Assembly (NCBI GenBank): GCA_018970725.1
Contig: JAGWVU010000030.1
Coordinates: forward strand, 1 to 57,891
Direction: 5' to 3'
DNA: 57,891 nt
Source of the DNA: Verrucomicrobiota bacterium
GTDB taxonomy: Bacteria; Verrucomicrobiota; Verrucomicrobiia; Verrucomicrobiales; DEV007
The position numbers and the translations under genes were made by a program. The notes under the pieces were generated by a model. That model did not search any database. It had not been told where the DNA came from and worked only from the letters and a program-made list of their open reading frames with translations. Of the stretch, positions 27,697-37,100 are shown piece by piece (position 1 is the first letter of the stretch; every line of letters starts with the position of its first letter).

Positions 27697-28946
27697 CGAC
27701 CCGGGGCCGCCTCGCGCGGTGGATGACGCGACCGTGGTTCCTCACCCTGTGGTGCGTTTTGGCGGCTTTCGGCACCTACGCCAGCATGTATGGCTTTCGC
27801 AAACCATTCACGGCCAGCGGTTATGGAGGCGCGGAGGCCAAGGCCTGGCTGGTCACGGCGCAAGTTCTTGGTTATATGCTTTCCAAGTTCATCGGCATCA
27901 AGGTGATCGCTGAAATGACCGCGGAGCAGCGGGCCCGGGCGCTCTTGGGCCTCATCGCTCTGGCGGAAATTGCACTGCTCTTGTTTGCGCTGACCCCCGC
28001 ACCGTTCAACGCGGCATGCCTCTTGGGAAACGGCCTGGCGCTGGGCATGGTTTTCGGTTTGGTTCTCGGTTTCGTTGAGGGGCGTTGTCTCACGGAACTC
28101 TTCGTCGCCGGCCTCTGCGCCAGCTTCATCCTGGCGGATGGATTCACCAAGTCCGTCGGGTCGCTGCTGCTGCAGGGCGGGATCTCCGAGAGATGGATGC
28201 CATGCGTGGCCGGTCTGCTCTTTGTGCCCCCGCTCTTGATCTTCGTTTGGATGCTGCAGCGGATCCCCGCGCCCACGCCTCAGGACGAAGCCGCGCGTTC
28301 CCGGCGCAGCCCGATGACGGGCCACGAGCGCCTTGCCCTCCTCCGGAGACACGGGATCGGCTTGTCGGGAATTGTCCTCGCCTACCTGCTCATCACCGTA
28401 TTGCGCAGCCTCCGCGCGGACTTCGCTCCGGAAATCTGGGCAGGGCTGGGAGCAGGGAGCCAACCGGCTGTCTTCACCCAATCGGAACTGTGGGTCACGC
28501 TCGCGGTGGTGCTCGCCAACGGAGCTCTCGTCCTCGTGCGAGACAACCGGATCGCTTTCCTCACCGGACTGGGCCTCTGCGCAACGGGACTGGTGGTGGC
28601 GCTCCTCGCCCTCGCGGGAAGTCGTGCGGGCCTCGTCCCGCCCTTTGCCTTCATGGTGCTGCTCGGCGTGGGCATGTATGTGCCCTATGTGGCTGTGCAT
28701 ACCACGATTTTCGAGCGACTGATCGCCCTGACCCGCGAGCGTGGCAACATCGGTTACCTCATGTATGTTGCGGACGCCGTCGGGTATCTTGGCTATGTGG
28801 GAGTCATGCTCTCCCGGGCGGCCATGCCCTCACGGGAAGACTTTCTCACCTTGTTCCTCTCCCTCGCCACCGCATTGGCCGGTGGAGCGCTCGTCGCGGT
28901 CTTGGGGGCGCTGCTGTTTTACTCCTGGCAGAAAAAAGGAGAATGA
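27693..28946 (+). CDS. MFS transporter, DUF5690-like, candidate phosphonate importer
   Basis: The 417-residue polytopic inner-membrane protein has about 12 hydrophobic segments. The N-terminal motif ASMYGFRKPFTASGY resembles the FRKPF signature of DUF5690 and related organophosphate-type MFS carriers. The central loop between the halves (about residues 190-215) is polar and arginine-rich, as usual for MFS proteins. It is the last gene of the phosphonate operon and is translationally coupled to the HD gene. Since the cluster lacks any phnCDE ABC importer, this carrier is the natural candidate to bring in the phosphonate; that role is inferred from context. A hairpin follows the stop. Confidence 0.8.
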   Translation: MTTRGRLARWMTRPWFLTLWCVLAAFGTYASMYGFRKPFTASGYGGAEAKAWLVTAQVLGYMLSKFIGIKVIAEMTAEQRARALLGLIALAEIALLLFALTPAPFNAACLLGNGLALGMVFGLVLGFVEGRCLTELFVAGLCASFILADGFTKSVGSLLLQGGISERWMPCVAGLLFVPPLLIFVWMLQRIPAPTPQDEAARSRRSPMTGHERLALLRRHGIGLSGIVLAYLLITVLRSLRADFAPEIWAGLGAGSQPAVFTQSELWVTLAVVLANGALVLVRDNRIAFLTGLGLCATGLVVALLALAGSRAGLVPPFAFMVLLGVGMYVPYVAVHTTIFERLIALTRERGNIGYLMYVADAVGYLGYVGVMLSRAAMPSREDFLTLFLSLATALAGGALVAVLGALLFYSWQKKGE

Positions 28947-28951
28947 TGCCC

Positions 28952-28969
28952 CCGGGATTCGCATCCCGG
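28952..28969 (+). terminator. Hairpin after the phosphonate operon
   Basis: CCGGGAT, a four-base TCGC loop, then ATCCCGG form a perfect 7-bp stem six bases after the MFS stop codon. The convergent PiT gene begins to read the other way 114 bp further on. There is no T-run, so termination may be weak or Rho-assisted. Confidence 0.45.
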
Positions 28970-29082
28970 CCGCCCGGCCTGCGCGTTGGCGAGGGTGCGG
29001 ATGGATTGCATGGGATGGAGATTTGACCCGCATTTCGCAAGCTCTCGCTGCTGCGGCTTGCCCCATGGCATTCCTGCCGCGT

Positions 29083-30027
29083 TCAGCGGGAGAGCAGCTT
29101 GAAGAGGAGGGCCGCGACCAGTGCTGAGACGGGAAGGGTGATGACCCAGGCCCCGAGCACGGGCCAGGCGGTGCGCCACCGCGCCTGCCTCGTGGTCAGG
29201 CCGATCCCGAGCAGGGAACCGACGCTCACGTGGGTCGTGGAAACGGGAAGACCGTGCACGCTCGCCGTGGTGACCAACAGCGCGGTGGCCAGATTCGCGG
29301 CAAATCCCTGGCCGGGATTCATGCCGGTGATCTTGTAAGCGAGCGTGTCCGCCACGGCCCGGGCACTGAGCCCCCCGCCCAAGGTCACAGCGACCGCCAC
29401 GAGGATCATGCCCCGGCTTCCTTCCAAACAACCGACCCCGGGCAGCAGCGCTGCCATCTTGGGAGTGTCGTTCAACCCCCGGGCAAAGCAGACCGCGCCG
29501 GCGCTGAGAAAATGCGCGGCATCGAGCCAACGGGTTCGATGATCCGGAGCGAGGCGCAGCATTTTCAAAATCAGAAAGACCGCCGCTCCCGCAAGGATGG
29601 CGAGCGGCGGGCTGAGCAGCAGCGGCTGCAAAAAACTTCCCCAGAGCTTGGCCACATGCACCTGACCGGCCGCCCAACCCGCCCCGAGAAGCGCTCCGGT
29701 GAGCATGTGGGTCGTCGATATCGGAAAACCGAGCCGTGTGGCCAGACAACCGGTCAGCGCCGCCCCCGCCGCCACCGCGGACAGAAAGGCCGGCCGGTCG
29801 ATCAAGGCGTCGGGCACCAGTCCCTTGCCGGAAAACGCTTTCAACAGGGTGGGCGCCAGAAAAATCGCGGCCAGACAACCCGCCGCGGTGGTGCAAGTTC
29901 CCCAGAACACCGCGACGCGGTAACTCGTCGTCTCACTGCCCAAGAGCGATCCGACCCCTTTGAAATTGGCGTTGGCCCCGTTCGCGTAGGCGACGACAAA
30001 CGCGGCGAAAACGAGGAACACAACCAT
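29083..30027 (-). CDS. Inorganic phosphate transporter, PiT family
   Basis: The 314-residue inner-membrane permease belongs to PF01384. It has the duplicated PiT signatures: an N-terminal AYANGANANFKGVGSLLGS and an internal FARGLNDTPKMAALLP, plus the paired motifs GFPISTTHMLTGALLG and GLPVSTTHVSVGSLLG, one in each half. The family couples phosphate uptake or exchange to protons or sodium. It is shorter than E. coli PitA, lacking the long central cytoplasmic loop. The ATG at 30027 starts directly at the first membrane segment; an upstream TTG at 30066 is less likely. It converges on the phosphonate operon, which makes phosphate handling a local theme. The 117-bp gap to the divergent ThuA gene is the likely promoter region. 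Confidence 0.92.
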   Translation of the reverse strand: MVVFLVFAAFVVAYANGANANFKGVGSLLGSETTSYRVAVFWGTCTTAAGCLAAIFLAPTLLKAFSGKGLVPDALIDRPAFLSAVAAGAALTGCLATRLGFPISTTHMLTGALLGAGWAAGQVHVAKLWGSFLQPLLLSPPLAILAGAAVFLILKMLRLAPDHRTRWLDAAHFLSAGAVCFARGLNDTPKMAALLPGVGCLEGSRGMILVAVAVTLGGGLSARAVADTLAYKITGMNPGQGFAANLATALLVTTASVHGLPVSTTHVSVGSLLGIGLTTRQARWRTAWPVLGAWVITLPVSALVAALLFKLLSR

Positions 30028-30144
30028 AGAGCGCGACCTTTTGTCTGTATTTGCGCAGATTAGCAATCAAAGATTTGGCGGAAGTTTCTCCCCGGATGAA
30101 AAAACCAACGGTCCGCCCGTTCCGACGACTTGACCGGAGCGCGG

Positions 30145-31266
30145 ATGACCGCTTTGGTGACATCAAACCCAATGATCACTCCGAACCCACTCCGGATCCT
30201 GCCCCTGATGCTCAGTCTCCTCCCCGCTTGGTCACTCGCCTCCGCGGAGGACACGCAGTGGCTCCATTTCCCGCCCGCCGGGACCGCCAATGGGAAGAAA
30301 GTGGTCCTCATCTCCGGGGACGAGGAATATCGGTCCGAGGAATCGATGCCGATGCTCGGGAAACTCCTGAGCCAGCGGTTTGGGTTCGATTGCACGGTGC
30401 ATTTCGCGATCAATCCGGCGACCGGCTATGTCGATCCCAACCACCAGGGCAACATCCCGGGGCTGGAAAAGCTCAAGGAAGCGGATCTCATGATCATCGC
30501 GACGCGATTCCGCCAGCTTCCGGCGGAGCAATACGGGCACCTCGCGGAGTATCTGAACCGCGGCAAGCCGGTCATCGGTCTGCGCACCGCAACGCATGCC
30601 TTCACCGGCTCGGGCGAAAGCGGTTCCCTCAAGTGGGCGGAATTCGGCCTGAACATCCTCGGGGAAAAGTGGGTGGCGCATCATGGCAAACACAAGGTGG
30701 AAGGATGCCGCGGGGAAATCGTGGAAGCCGGCAAGGGCCATGAGATGATGCGGGGCGTCGCCGACGTCTTCGCTTTGAGCGATGTCTACACCGTCAAAAA
30801 TCTCGACGAATCCAAGGCCACCGTGCTGCTCCGTGGCGCGGTCACCGAAACCCTCGACCCGGCATCGCGCATCCTGACGGACGATCCACGGAACCAACCG
30901 ACCCAAGCCCTGGCCTGGCTCCGGACTTACACGGCACCGGACGGTAAAACGACCGGTCAGGCTTTCTGCACCACGGCCGGGGCCTCGGTGGATCTGCTTT
31001 GCGAGGACTTGCGGAGGCTGGTGGTCAACGCCGCGCTGTTCCTCACCCAACAACCCGTGCCTGACAAGGCGGACGTCTCCTTTGTGGATCCCTACGAACC
31101 CACCTTCTACGGATTCAACAAGGGCAAGGACGGCAAATTCTATGATGGTCGCAAGCTGGTGCCGTCCCTTTGGAAATTGGGATCGAACGCATCGACCGGG
31201 CTCGACAACCCTCCGCCCGCCTCCGCTGCGGCCGCCATGGCCGCCCTCGCCAAACACGCTCCCTGA
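30145..31266 (+). CDS. ThuA-like domain protein, exported
   Basis: The 373-residue protein has an N-terminal signal sequence (hydrophobic LRILPLMLSLLPAWSLA) followed by a ThuA-like glutamine-amidotransferase fold. KVVLISGDEEYRSEESMPML and ADLMIIATRFRQLP are core strands, NRGKPVIGLRTATHAF is the family turn, and HHGKHKVEG follows. ThuA-like proteins are abundant in Planctomycetota and Verrucomicrobiota and are linked to sugar utilisation; no enzyme activity is firmly known for this exported group. The start at 30145 is supported by GGAG five bases upstream; a later ATG at 30172 would still give a signal peptide. It is followed after 8 bp by a small hypothetical gene in the same direction. Confidence 0.85.
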   Translation: MTALVTSNPMITPNPLRILPLMLSLLPAWSLASAEDTQWLHFPPAGTANGKKVVLISGDEEYRSEESMPMLGKLLSQRFGFDCTVHFAINPATGYVDPNHQGNIPGLEKLKEADLMIIATRFRQLPAEQYGHLAEYLNRGKPVIGLRTATHAFTGSGESGSLKWAEFGLNILGEKWVAHHGKHKVEGCRGEIVEAGKGHEMMRGVADVFALSDVYTVKNLDESKATVLLRGAVTETLDPASRILTDDPRNQPTQALAWLRTYTAPDGKTTGQAFCTTAGASVDLLCEDLRRLVVNAALFLTQQPVPDKADVSFVDPYEPTFYGFNKGKDGKFYDGRKLVPSLWKLGSNASTGLDNPPPASAAAAMAALAKHAP

Positions 31267-31274
31267 CACCCACC

Positions 31275-31580
31275 ATGAACGTCGGCGACAAGGTCGTGTG
31301 CATCAATGACACCTGGGACGCCTGGGTGTTTGATACCTACAACGCACTCCCGGAGAAGGGTGAGATCTACACCATCCGCTCCATCCGGGCCGGACGCCCC
31401 CAACTCGACGGCGGTGCCGCGGTGCTCACCCTCCTGCTTGAGGAACTGGAGAACGATATCGACTACTCGCACGTCGGCGGCGATGAACTCGGCTTCCGGG
31501 CCAACCGTTTCGCCCCACTCAATTCCATGAAAGCCAGAAGGGCGCTCGAGGAGAAGTCGAGCGTTCCGTCAGGGCTTTGA
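31275..31580 (+). CDS. Small hypothetical protein
   Basis: The 101-residue soluble protein has no signal peptide. The start MNVGDKVVCINDTWDAWVF and the later GEIYTIRSI look like the first strands of a small SH3/KOW-type beta-barrel, a form common in uncharacterised bacterial and phage proteins. It lies 8 bp after the ThuA-like gene and probably shares its transcript. Its 3' end overlaps the convergent lipoprotein gene by 12 bp. I do not recognise a named family. Confidence 0.65.
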   Translation: MNVGDKVVCINDTWDAWVFDTYNALPEKGEIYTIRSIRAGRPQLDGGAAVLTLLLEELENDIDYSHVGGDELGFRANRFAPLNSMKARRALEEKSSVPSGL

Positions 31581-31886
31581 GTGGCCCGGCGTCGCAGCCT
31601 TCTTCAGGGCTTTTCCGGCTTCCCGGTCGGCTTCGAACTTCCTCAGGGGCGCTCCCTTGACGTAAAAAGGCGGGCGGCCATACCAGTAGAGATCCTTGTA
31701 GGGAAAAATCGCCCCGCTGTAATCATAATAGGGGTCGTAGGCGTAGGTCCGAACCGGCTCCCCCTCCCCGCCCCCGCTTCCAAAGACGGGGCGGTAGGAC
31801 ACCGGAAGCGGTGCGGGCTGGGTCTGGCATCCGGTCACGGCCAGCAAGGCCAAAGGAGCCAGCAGAAGAATCCGATTCGTTTTCAT
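31569..31886 (-). CDS. Small lipoprotein
   Basis: The 105-residue protein has a lipoprotein signal: a KTNR n-region, a hydrophobic core and lipobox LAVTGC with the modified cysteine at residue 20. The mature part is Tyr/Pro/Gly-rich (YAYDPYYDYSG, DLYWYGRPP) and basic at the C terminus. It should be anchored in a membrane facing the periplasm or surface. Function unknown. It converges on the preceding gene with a 12-bp overlap. Confidence 0.75.
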   Translation of the reverse strand: MKTNRILLLAPLALLAVTGCQTQPAPLPVSYRPVFGSGGGEGEPVRTYAYDPYYDYSGAIFPYKDLYWYGRPPFYVKGAPLRKFEADREAGKALKKAATPGHSKP

Positions 31887-31934
31887 AGGGGCAAATCTGC
31901 GTTTCTCCCATTAGACAGGAGGAATGGCGCGCCC

Positions 31935-33176
31935 TCAACCTCCAATCCGGTAGAGGGCGGTGGTGGATCGCAAATACAACGCTCCCCGGATCGGGCCCGG
32001 GGAGGCACGGAAAATCTCTTCCGCCCCCGCTCCCACGGAATTGCGGGCCACGACCTCCAAGGTCTTGCCCGCGCGGACCACGAGCACGTCCCCGTTCTCA
32101 GCCTGAAGGTAGATCAACCCGTTGGCCACAATCGGCGAGGCCGAGATGGCCGCCTCCAAACGGGTTGGATCCCCAAGGGTCTCCCCCGTATTGGCATCGT
32201 AACAAAGGGCGATCCCGGACATGCTCGTCACAAACAGGACGTCGTCCGTCACCACCGGTGAGGCCAGATCCCGGCCGCCCTGCCGCTTGGAAGCCCGCAA
32301 CCGGTGGGTCCCGGTGACGTCACCGGACCCGCCGGGCTTGACCACGAAGGTATCCCCCGGTTTGCCGCTCACCACGTAGAGGAGGCCCTTGGCATACTCG
32401 GGGACAGGCTCGCCCCGCCCGTTGAAAGCCTCGCAAAACCAGAGGTCCCGACCCGTCGCCGGATCGTAGGCGTTCACCCCGAATTCCCCGTTCAGAATCA
32501 ACTCCTCACGTTCCCCGGCCCGGATCACGATCGGCGTGGACCATCCACCCTTCGGGCTGTCCTTGCGCGGCGTGGTCCAAACCGTCTTCCCGGTTTTGCG
32601 GTCCACCGCCAACAGGCTCGACGGTCCCTCCGCATCACAATTCTGAATCACGAGATCTCCTTGGATGACCGGGGACGCCCCGACTCCCCAATCTCCCGGA
32701 AAAGCCCCGATGTCCGTTCTCGACCAGAGCGGTTTGCCCTGCAAATCCCAGGCGTGCAACCCACCGGGCCCAAAGAAGGCCACCACCACCTCACCGTCCG
32801 TCGCACAACTCGCGGTGGCAAAGGTATTCATCTGGTGCAGCGTCTCCGGATTCGCCACGTCGACTTTGTCCGTCCAAAGGAGGTTCCCCGTCGCTGGATC
32901 GATCGCGAAAATCTGGCGCAACCTGCCATCGTCACTCCCCGAGGTCAGGAAAATCCTGTCTCCCCAATTCACCGGGGAAGACTGTCCCTTGCCGGGAATC
33001 GATACTTTCCAACGGATCGACTTGGGATCCCACTTCACCGGAAGGTTGGTCTCCGTGGAATGCCCGGTGCCCAGTGGCCCCCGGAAACGGGGCCAATTCT
33101 CCTCCGCATGACTCAAAGAAGCCGCGGCGAACACCAGCAGGGAACCGAAACGAGCGAAAAATCGGGTCATCGACAT
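31935..33176 (-). CDS. Exported PQQ-like beta-propeller protein
   Basis: The 413-residue protein has a signal peptide (about residues 1-24, ending SLSHAEE). The mature start ENWPRFRGPLGTGHS is the standard opening of planctomycetal/verrucomicrobial PQQ-propeller proteins. Repeats with the blade signature AIDPATGNLLWTDK, AVDRKTGKTVWTT, AYDPATGRDLWF and CYDANTGETLG indicate a BamB-like propeller of about eight blades. Whether it binds PQQ is uncertain, since most members of this group have no shown enzyme activity. It is divergent from the IclR gene, so the operator between them may control both. A paralogue is encoded at 55318-56652. Confidence 0.87.
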   Translation of the reverse strand: MSMTRFFARFGSLLVFAAASLSHAEENWPRFRGPLGTGHSTETNLPVKWDPKSIRWKVSIPGKGQSSPVNWGDRIFLTSGSDDGRLRQIFAIDPATGNLLWTDKVDVANPETLHQMNTFATASCATDGEVVVAFFGPGGLHAWDLQGKPLWSRTDIGAFPGDWGVGASPVIQGDLVIQNCDAEGPSSLLAVDRKTGKTVWTTPRKDSPKGGWSTPIVIRAGEREELILNGEFGVNAYDPATGRDLWFCEAFNGRGEPVPEYAKGLLYVVSGKPGDTFVVKPGGSGDVTGTHRLRASKRQGGRDLASPVVTDDVLFVTSMSGIALCYDANTGETLGDPTRLEAAISASPIVANGLIYLQAENGDVLVVRAGKTLEVVARNSVGAGAEEIFRASPGPIRGALYLRSTTALYRIGG

Positions 33177-33258
33177 CGGGCCCCATCCAATCGCGGATTG
33201 CCTTGGGACGCCAGCGAAAAATGGCGGGCCGGGTGAAGAACCCGTTCCGGGTTGCCGC

Positions 33259-33286
33259 TTGACATTTATTCTTATTTGCGAATACT
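33259..33286 (+). promoter_or_regulatory. Predicted promoter of the iclR-type operon with overlapping palindrome
   Basis: TTGACA (33259-33264) is a perfect -35 box. AATACT (33281-33286), 16 bases downstream, fits a -10 box. The inverted repeat TATTC-N8-GAATA (33267-33271 and 33280-33284) lies in the spacer and overlaps the -10. Binding there would block RNA polymerase, as in autoregulation by IclR-family proteins. The start codon follows 18 bases after the -10. Confidence 0.6.
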
Positions 33287-33304
33287 CTTCTTAAATACGA
33301 CACG

Positions 33305-34108
33305 ATGAGCCCGATCGCCCCCGCCCCCGCATCCGTTCCCGCGATGGACGACATGCCTTCGCCGACCGGAGCCAAGACCCTGGCCTTGCTCGATCTGCTG
33401 GCCCGCCACGGAACCGGATTGACCCTGGCGGAGGTGACGCGCCGGAGCGGCTTTACTCAGAATCTGGTTTTCCGTCTGCTCAAGACGCTCGTGATCATGG
33501 GTTACGCCATGCAGCGGGAGGACAACAAGGCCTACGCTCTGACGAACCGCCTCCTGCAGTTGACCGGCCCCCGAACCGGGGAGCGCAGTCTTGCATTCTG
33601 CGCTCACGAGGCCTTGCGGAACCTGCGGGACGAAACCGGAGAAACCGTGCAACTGGTGATCGAATCGGGAGGGAAAGCCCTTGTGCTCGAGCAATTCCGC
33701 GGCACCCACGCCCTTCAGGTCTGTGGTGAGGTGGGCATGCGGATCCCGCTCTATTCCTGCGCACCCGGCAAGGCGATCCTCGCCTCCTGGGGCGAGAGCC
33801 CCCTGGCGGCCTGGTTCCGTGAGGAAGGAAAAACCCTCAAGAAATTCACCGAACGCACGCTCGCCCGGCGCGAGGATCTCCTCCCCGCGCTCGAAAACAT
33901 CCGCCGCCTCGGTTACGCCGTCGACCGGGCCGAGGGAGTGGAGGGCATCCACTGTGTCGCTGCGCCGGTGTTCGACCACTATCGCCAGCCGATCGGTGCC
34001 ATCACGGTGATGGCACCGATCAACCGGATGCCGGAAGAGGAGTTTCCCGCTTTCGCCCGCCGCTGCCAGGAAACCGTCGAGCGCATTGAAAGGAAACTGA
34101 AGGGATGA
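33305..34108 (+). CDS. IclR-family transcriptional regulator
   Basis: The 267-residue protein has the two IclR domains. The N-terminal winged helix (about 18-85) holds AKTLALLDLLARHG and a helix-turn-helix LTLAEVTRRSGFTQNLVFRLL. The C-terminal effector domain (about 95-265) holds YSCAPGKAILASW and GYAVDRAEGVEGIHCVAAPVF, the typical IclR core. Members bind small metabolites and act as dimers or tetramers. The stop overlaps the start of the PSD1 gene (ATGA), so it should be made together with the operon it probably controls. A strong promoter with a palindrome lies directly upstream. The effector is unknown. Confidence 0.92.
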   Translation: MSPIAPAPASVPAMDDMPSPTGAKTLALLDLLARHGTGLTLAEVTRRSGFTQNLVFRLLKTLVIMGYAMQREDNKAYALTNRLLQLTGPRTGERSLAFCAHEALRNLRDETGETVQLVIESGGKALVLEQFRGTHALQVCGEVGMRIPLYSCAPGKAILASWGESPLAAWFREEGKTLKKFTERTLARREDLLPALENIRRLGYAVDRAEGVEGIHCVAAPVFDHYRQPIGAITVMAPINRMPEEEFPAFARRCQETVERIERKLKG

Positions 34109-37100
34109 AGGTTCACAGGATGCCATTCGGTTCCCCACCCGCAAGGTCGCCCGGGCCCGCCGGATTTTCAAAGAGGGGTGTTCCCCTTGTCGCGCTGCTC
34201 GTTGGCGCCCTCGCTTCCCCGCTCCACGCCGCGCCCATCCCCGGCGCCCGGCTCGAGTTTTTCGAATCGCGCATCCGGCCCATTCTCGCGCAGGAGTGCT
34301 ACGAGTGCCACTCCGAGGCCACCAAAGCGAAGGGCGGTCTTCTCCTCGACTCGCGCGAGGGTTGGCGGAAGGGAGGGGATTCCGGGCCGGTCATCGAACC
34401 CGGTCAGCCGGAGGCGAGCCTTCTCCTCCAATCGATCCGGCACGAGATCGATGACCTGAAGATGCCGAAAAACGGGGCCAAGCTCGACGCCCGCGTGCTC
34501 GACGATTTCCGCGAATGGATTGCGATGGGTGCGCCCGACCCCCGGGACACGGCTCCCTCCAAAGGCGAAGCCGTCAAGGAAAGCGACTGGGCCGCCGTCT
34601 CGGCGCGCCGCGCGCAATGGTGGAGCTTCCGCCCGGTCGTGAACCCACCCGTTCCGGAGGTGAAAGGGGTCGATCCTTCCGTCGACCGCTTCATCCGCGC
34701 CCGCCTCGCCCGGGAAGGTCTCGAGCCCTCCCCTCCCGCCGATCCCCGGACGCTGGCGCGCCGCCTTGCTTTCCAGCTCACCGGCCTGCCGCCGGGCGGG
34801 GAAGAGACCCGTGCGTTTGCCGCGGAGTCGCTTCGGGATCCGGATTCCGCACTCCGCAAGTTGACGGAGACCTACCTTGCTTCTCCGGCCTTCGGTGAGC
34901 GCTGGGCGCGCCATTGGATGGACTGGATCCGCTACGCCGACACGCACGGGAGCGAGGGAGACCCGGTCATTCCGCACGCCTGGCGGTATCGGGATTATCT
35001 GGTGCGGGCCTTCAACGGAGATGTTCCGCTCGACCAACTCATCCTCGAGCACTTCGCGGGGGATCTGATGGAGCAGCCGAGGGTGAACCCCGGCCTCAAA
35101 CTCAATGAGAGTGCCCTCGGCACCGCCCACCTCCGCATGGTTTTCCATGGCTATTCCCCAACGGATGCCTTGGAGGAACGGGTCCGTTTCACCGATGACC
35201 AGATCAACACGGTCACCAAGGCGTTTCTCGGCCTCACCGTTTCCTGCGCCCGCTGCCACGACCACAAATTCGACGCGATCAGCCAAAAGGATTATTACGC
35301 CTTATTCGGCATCTTCACGAGCACCCTGCCCGCCACCATCGCGGTCGATGCCCCGGGCGTTCTGGAGACGAACCGGGAAGAACTGACCGCGCTGAAAAAG
35401 CGGATCCGCAAGGGAATCGCGGATCGCTGGCTTGAGGGGCTGCCGGATCAACCGGAAGCCTGGCGCTCCCTGCCTGCCACTTCCGCGCCGGTTGGAGCTA
35501 CTTCCTCCGCCACCTTTCTCCGCGATCTTCTGGCTGCGGCAGATCGTCCCGGGGATCTGGGCCGGATCTGGCAGGACGCCGTGGCCCGGGTCGAATCGGC
35601 GGCCCGGGACCGGGCTGCGTTCGAGCGGACCCTGACCCGGCGTTGGAACCTTGCCGATCCCGCCGTCTACGCCGCCTGGAGCCGGCATGGTGAGGGCATG
35701 GCCGCACCGCTTCCCTCCCCGGCGGGTGCCTTCGCCATCGCGCCTTCGGGACCCGTCGTCGCCCGCATCCTCCCCTCCGGAGCCTATTCCCATCTCCTCT
35801 CCTCCCGCCACCGCGCGGTCCTCGCCTCGCCCCCGTTCGATCTGGACGGCGAGGTCGAGATTCATTTCCGGGTGGCCGGGGACCGGAGCTTGTCCCGTTA
35901 CGTGGTGCAGCACTATCCGCGTGGCGGCTTGAACCACCGGGTCAACGATCTCAACGGCGGGGCTTGGGCCTGGCTCAAACAGGACGTGTCCTACTGGAAC
36001 GGCGACCGACTCCACCTCGAGTTATCGACCGGCGGAGAAGCACCGGTCCTGGTGAACGACGCGGAGCGCTCCTGGTTCGGGATCCGGGAAGCCGTGCTTT
36101 TGCCCAAGGGCTCCCCCGCTCCGCCGCAAGGCCGTGAGGAGGGACTTTCCGCCCTTTTGACGGGCGATTCCAGCGTCCCCGGGGACTTCCCTTCCGCCAT
36201 CATACGGATCCGCTCTGTCCTCGGGCACCTCATCCACTCCTGGGGTGAAGGCAAGGCCCTGACCGATGCCCAGGCGATCCTGCTGGACGAACTGCTCGCC
36301 TCCGGATGGTTCCCCAACACCCCACCACAGTTTTCCACCGACCTCGCCGCGCTCGTCGACAGATTCCGGATCTTGGAATCGGCGATTCCCCCGCCGACCC
36401 GCGCCCCCGGCGTTTGGGAACGACCGGGGATCAATCAACCCCTCTTCGTCCGCGGCGATCACAAGCAACCCTCGGAAACGGTCCCCCGGCGCTTCCTCGA
36501 AGCGATCGATCCCGCTCCCTACCAAACTGCGGGGACGGGTCGTCTCGAGTTCGCGCGCGATCTCGTGTCGGAGAAGAATCCGTTCACCGCCCGCGTCCTC
36601 GTCAACCGGGTCTGGCACCATCTCTTCGGCGAAGGACTCGTCAGGACATCGGACAACTTCGGTCGCCTCGGGGAAGCCCCCAGCCACCCCGAATTGCTCG
36701 ACCACCTTGCCTGGCGTTTCCGGCATGAGATGGGTTGGTCCCTCAAGACCCTCGTCCGCGAACTCGTCCTGACGGCGACCTGGAGCCAATCCGGGGGTCC
36801 CTCGCCGCAAGCCAGGGAAAAAGACCCTGACAACCGGCTCCTCGCCTCCTTCCCCCTCCGCCGCCTCGAGGCCGAAGCCATCCGGGATTCCTTGCTCGCG
36901 GTTTCCGGTCGTCTCGACCGGAGCCTGTCCGGCCCACCGGTGAACGGGGATTCGCCCCGGCGCTCCCTTTATCTCGGGGTCAGGCGGAACGACCTCAACC
37001 CGCTCCTCACCACGTTCGATTTTCCGATGCCCGCCTCCGCCGTGACCCGGCGCGATGTCACCAACGTGCCCGCGCAATCCCTCACCTTGTTGAATGATCC

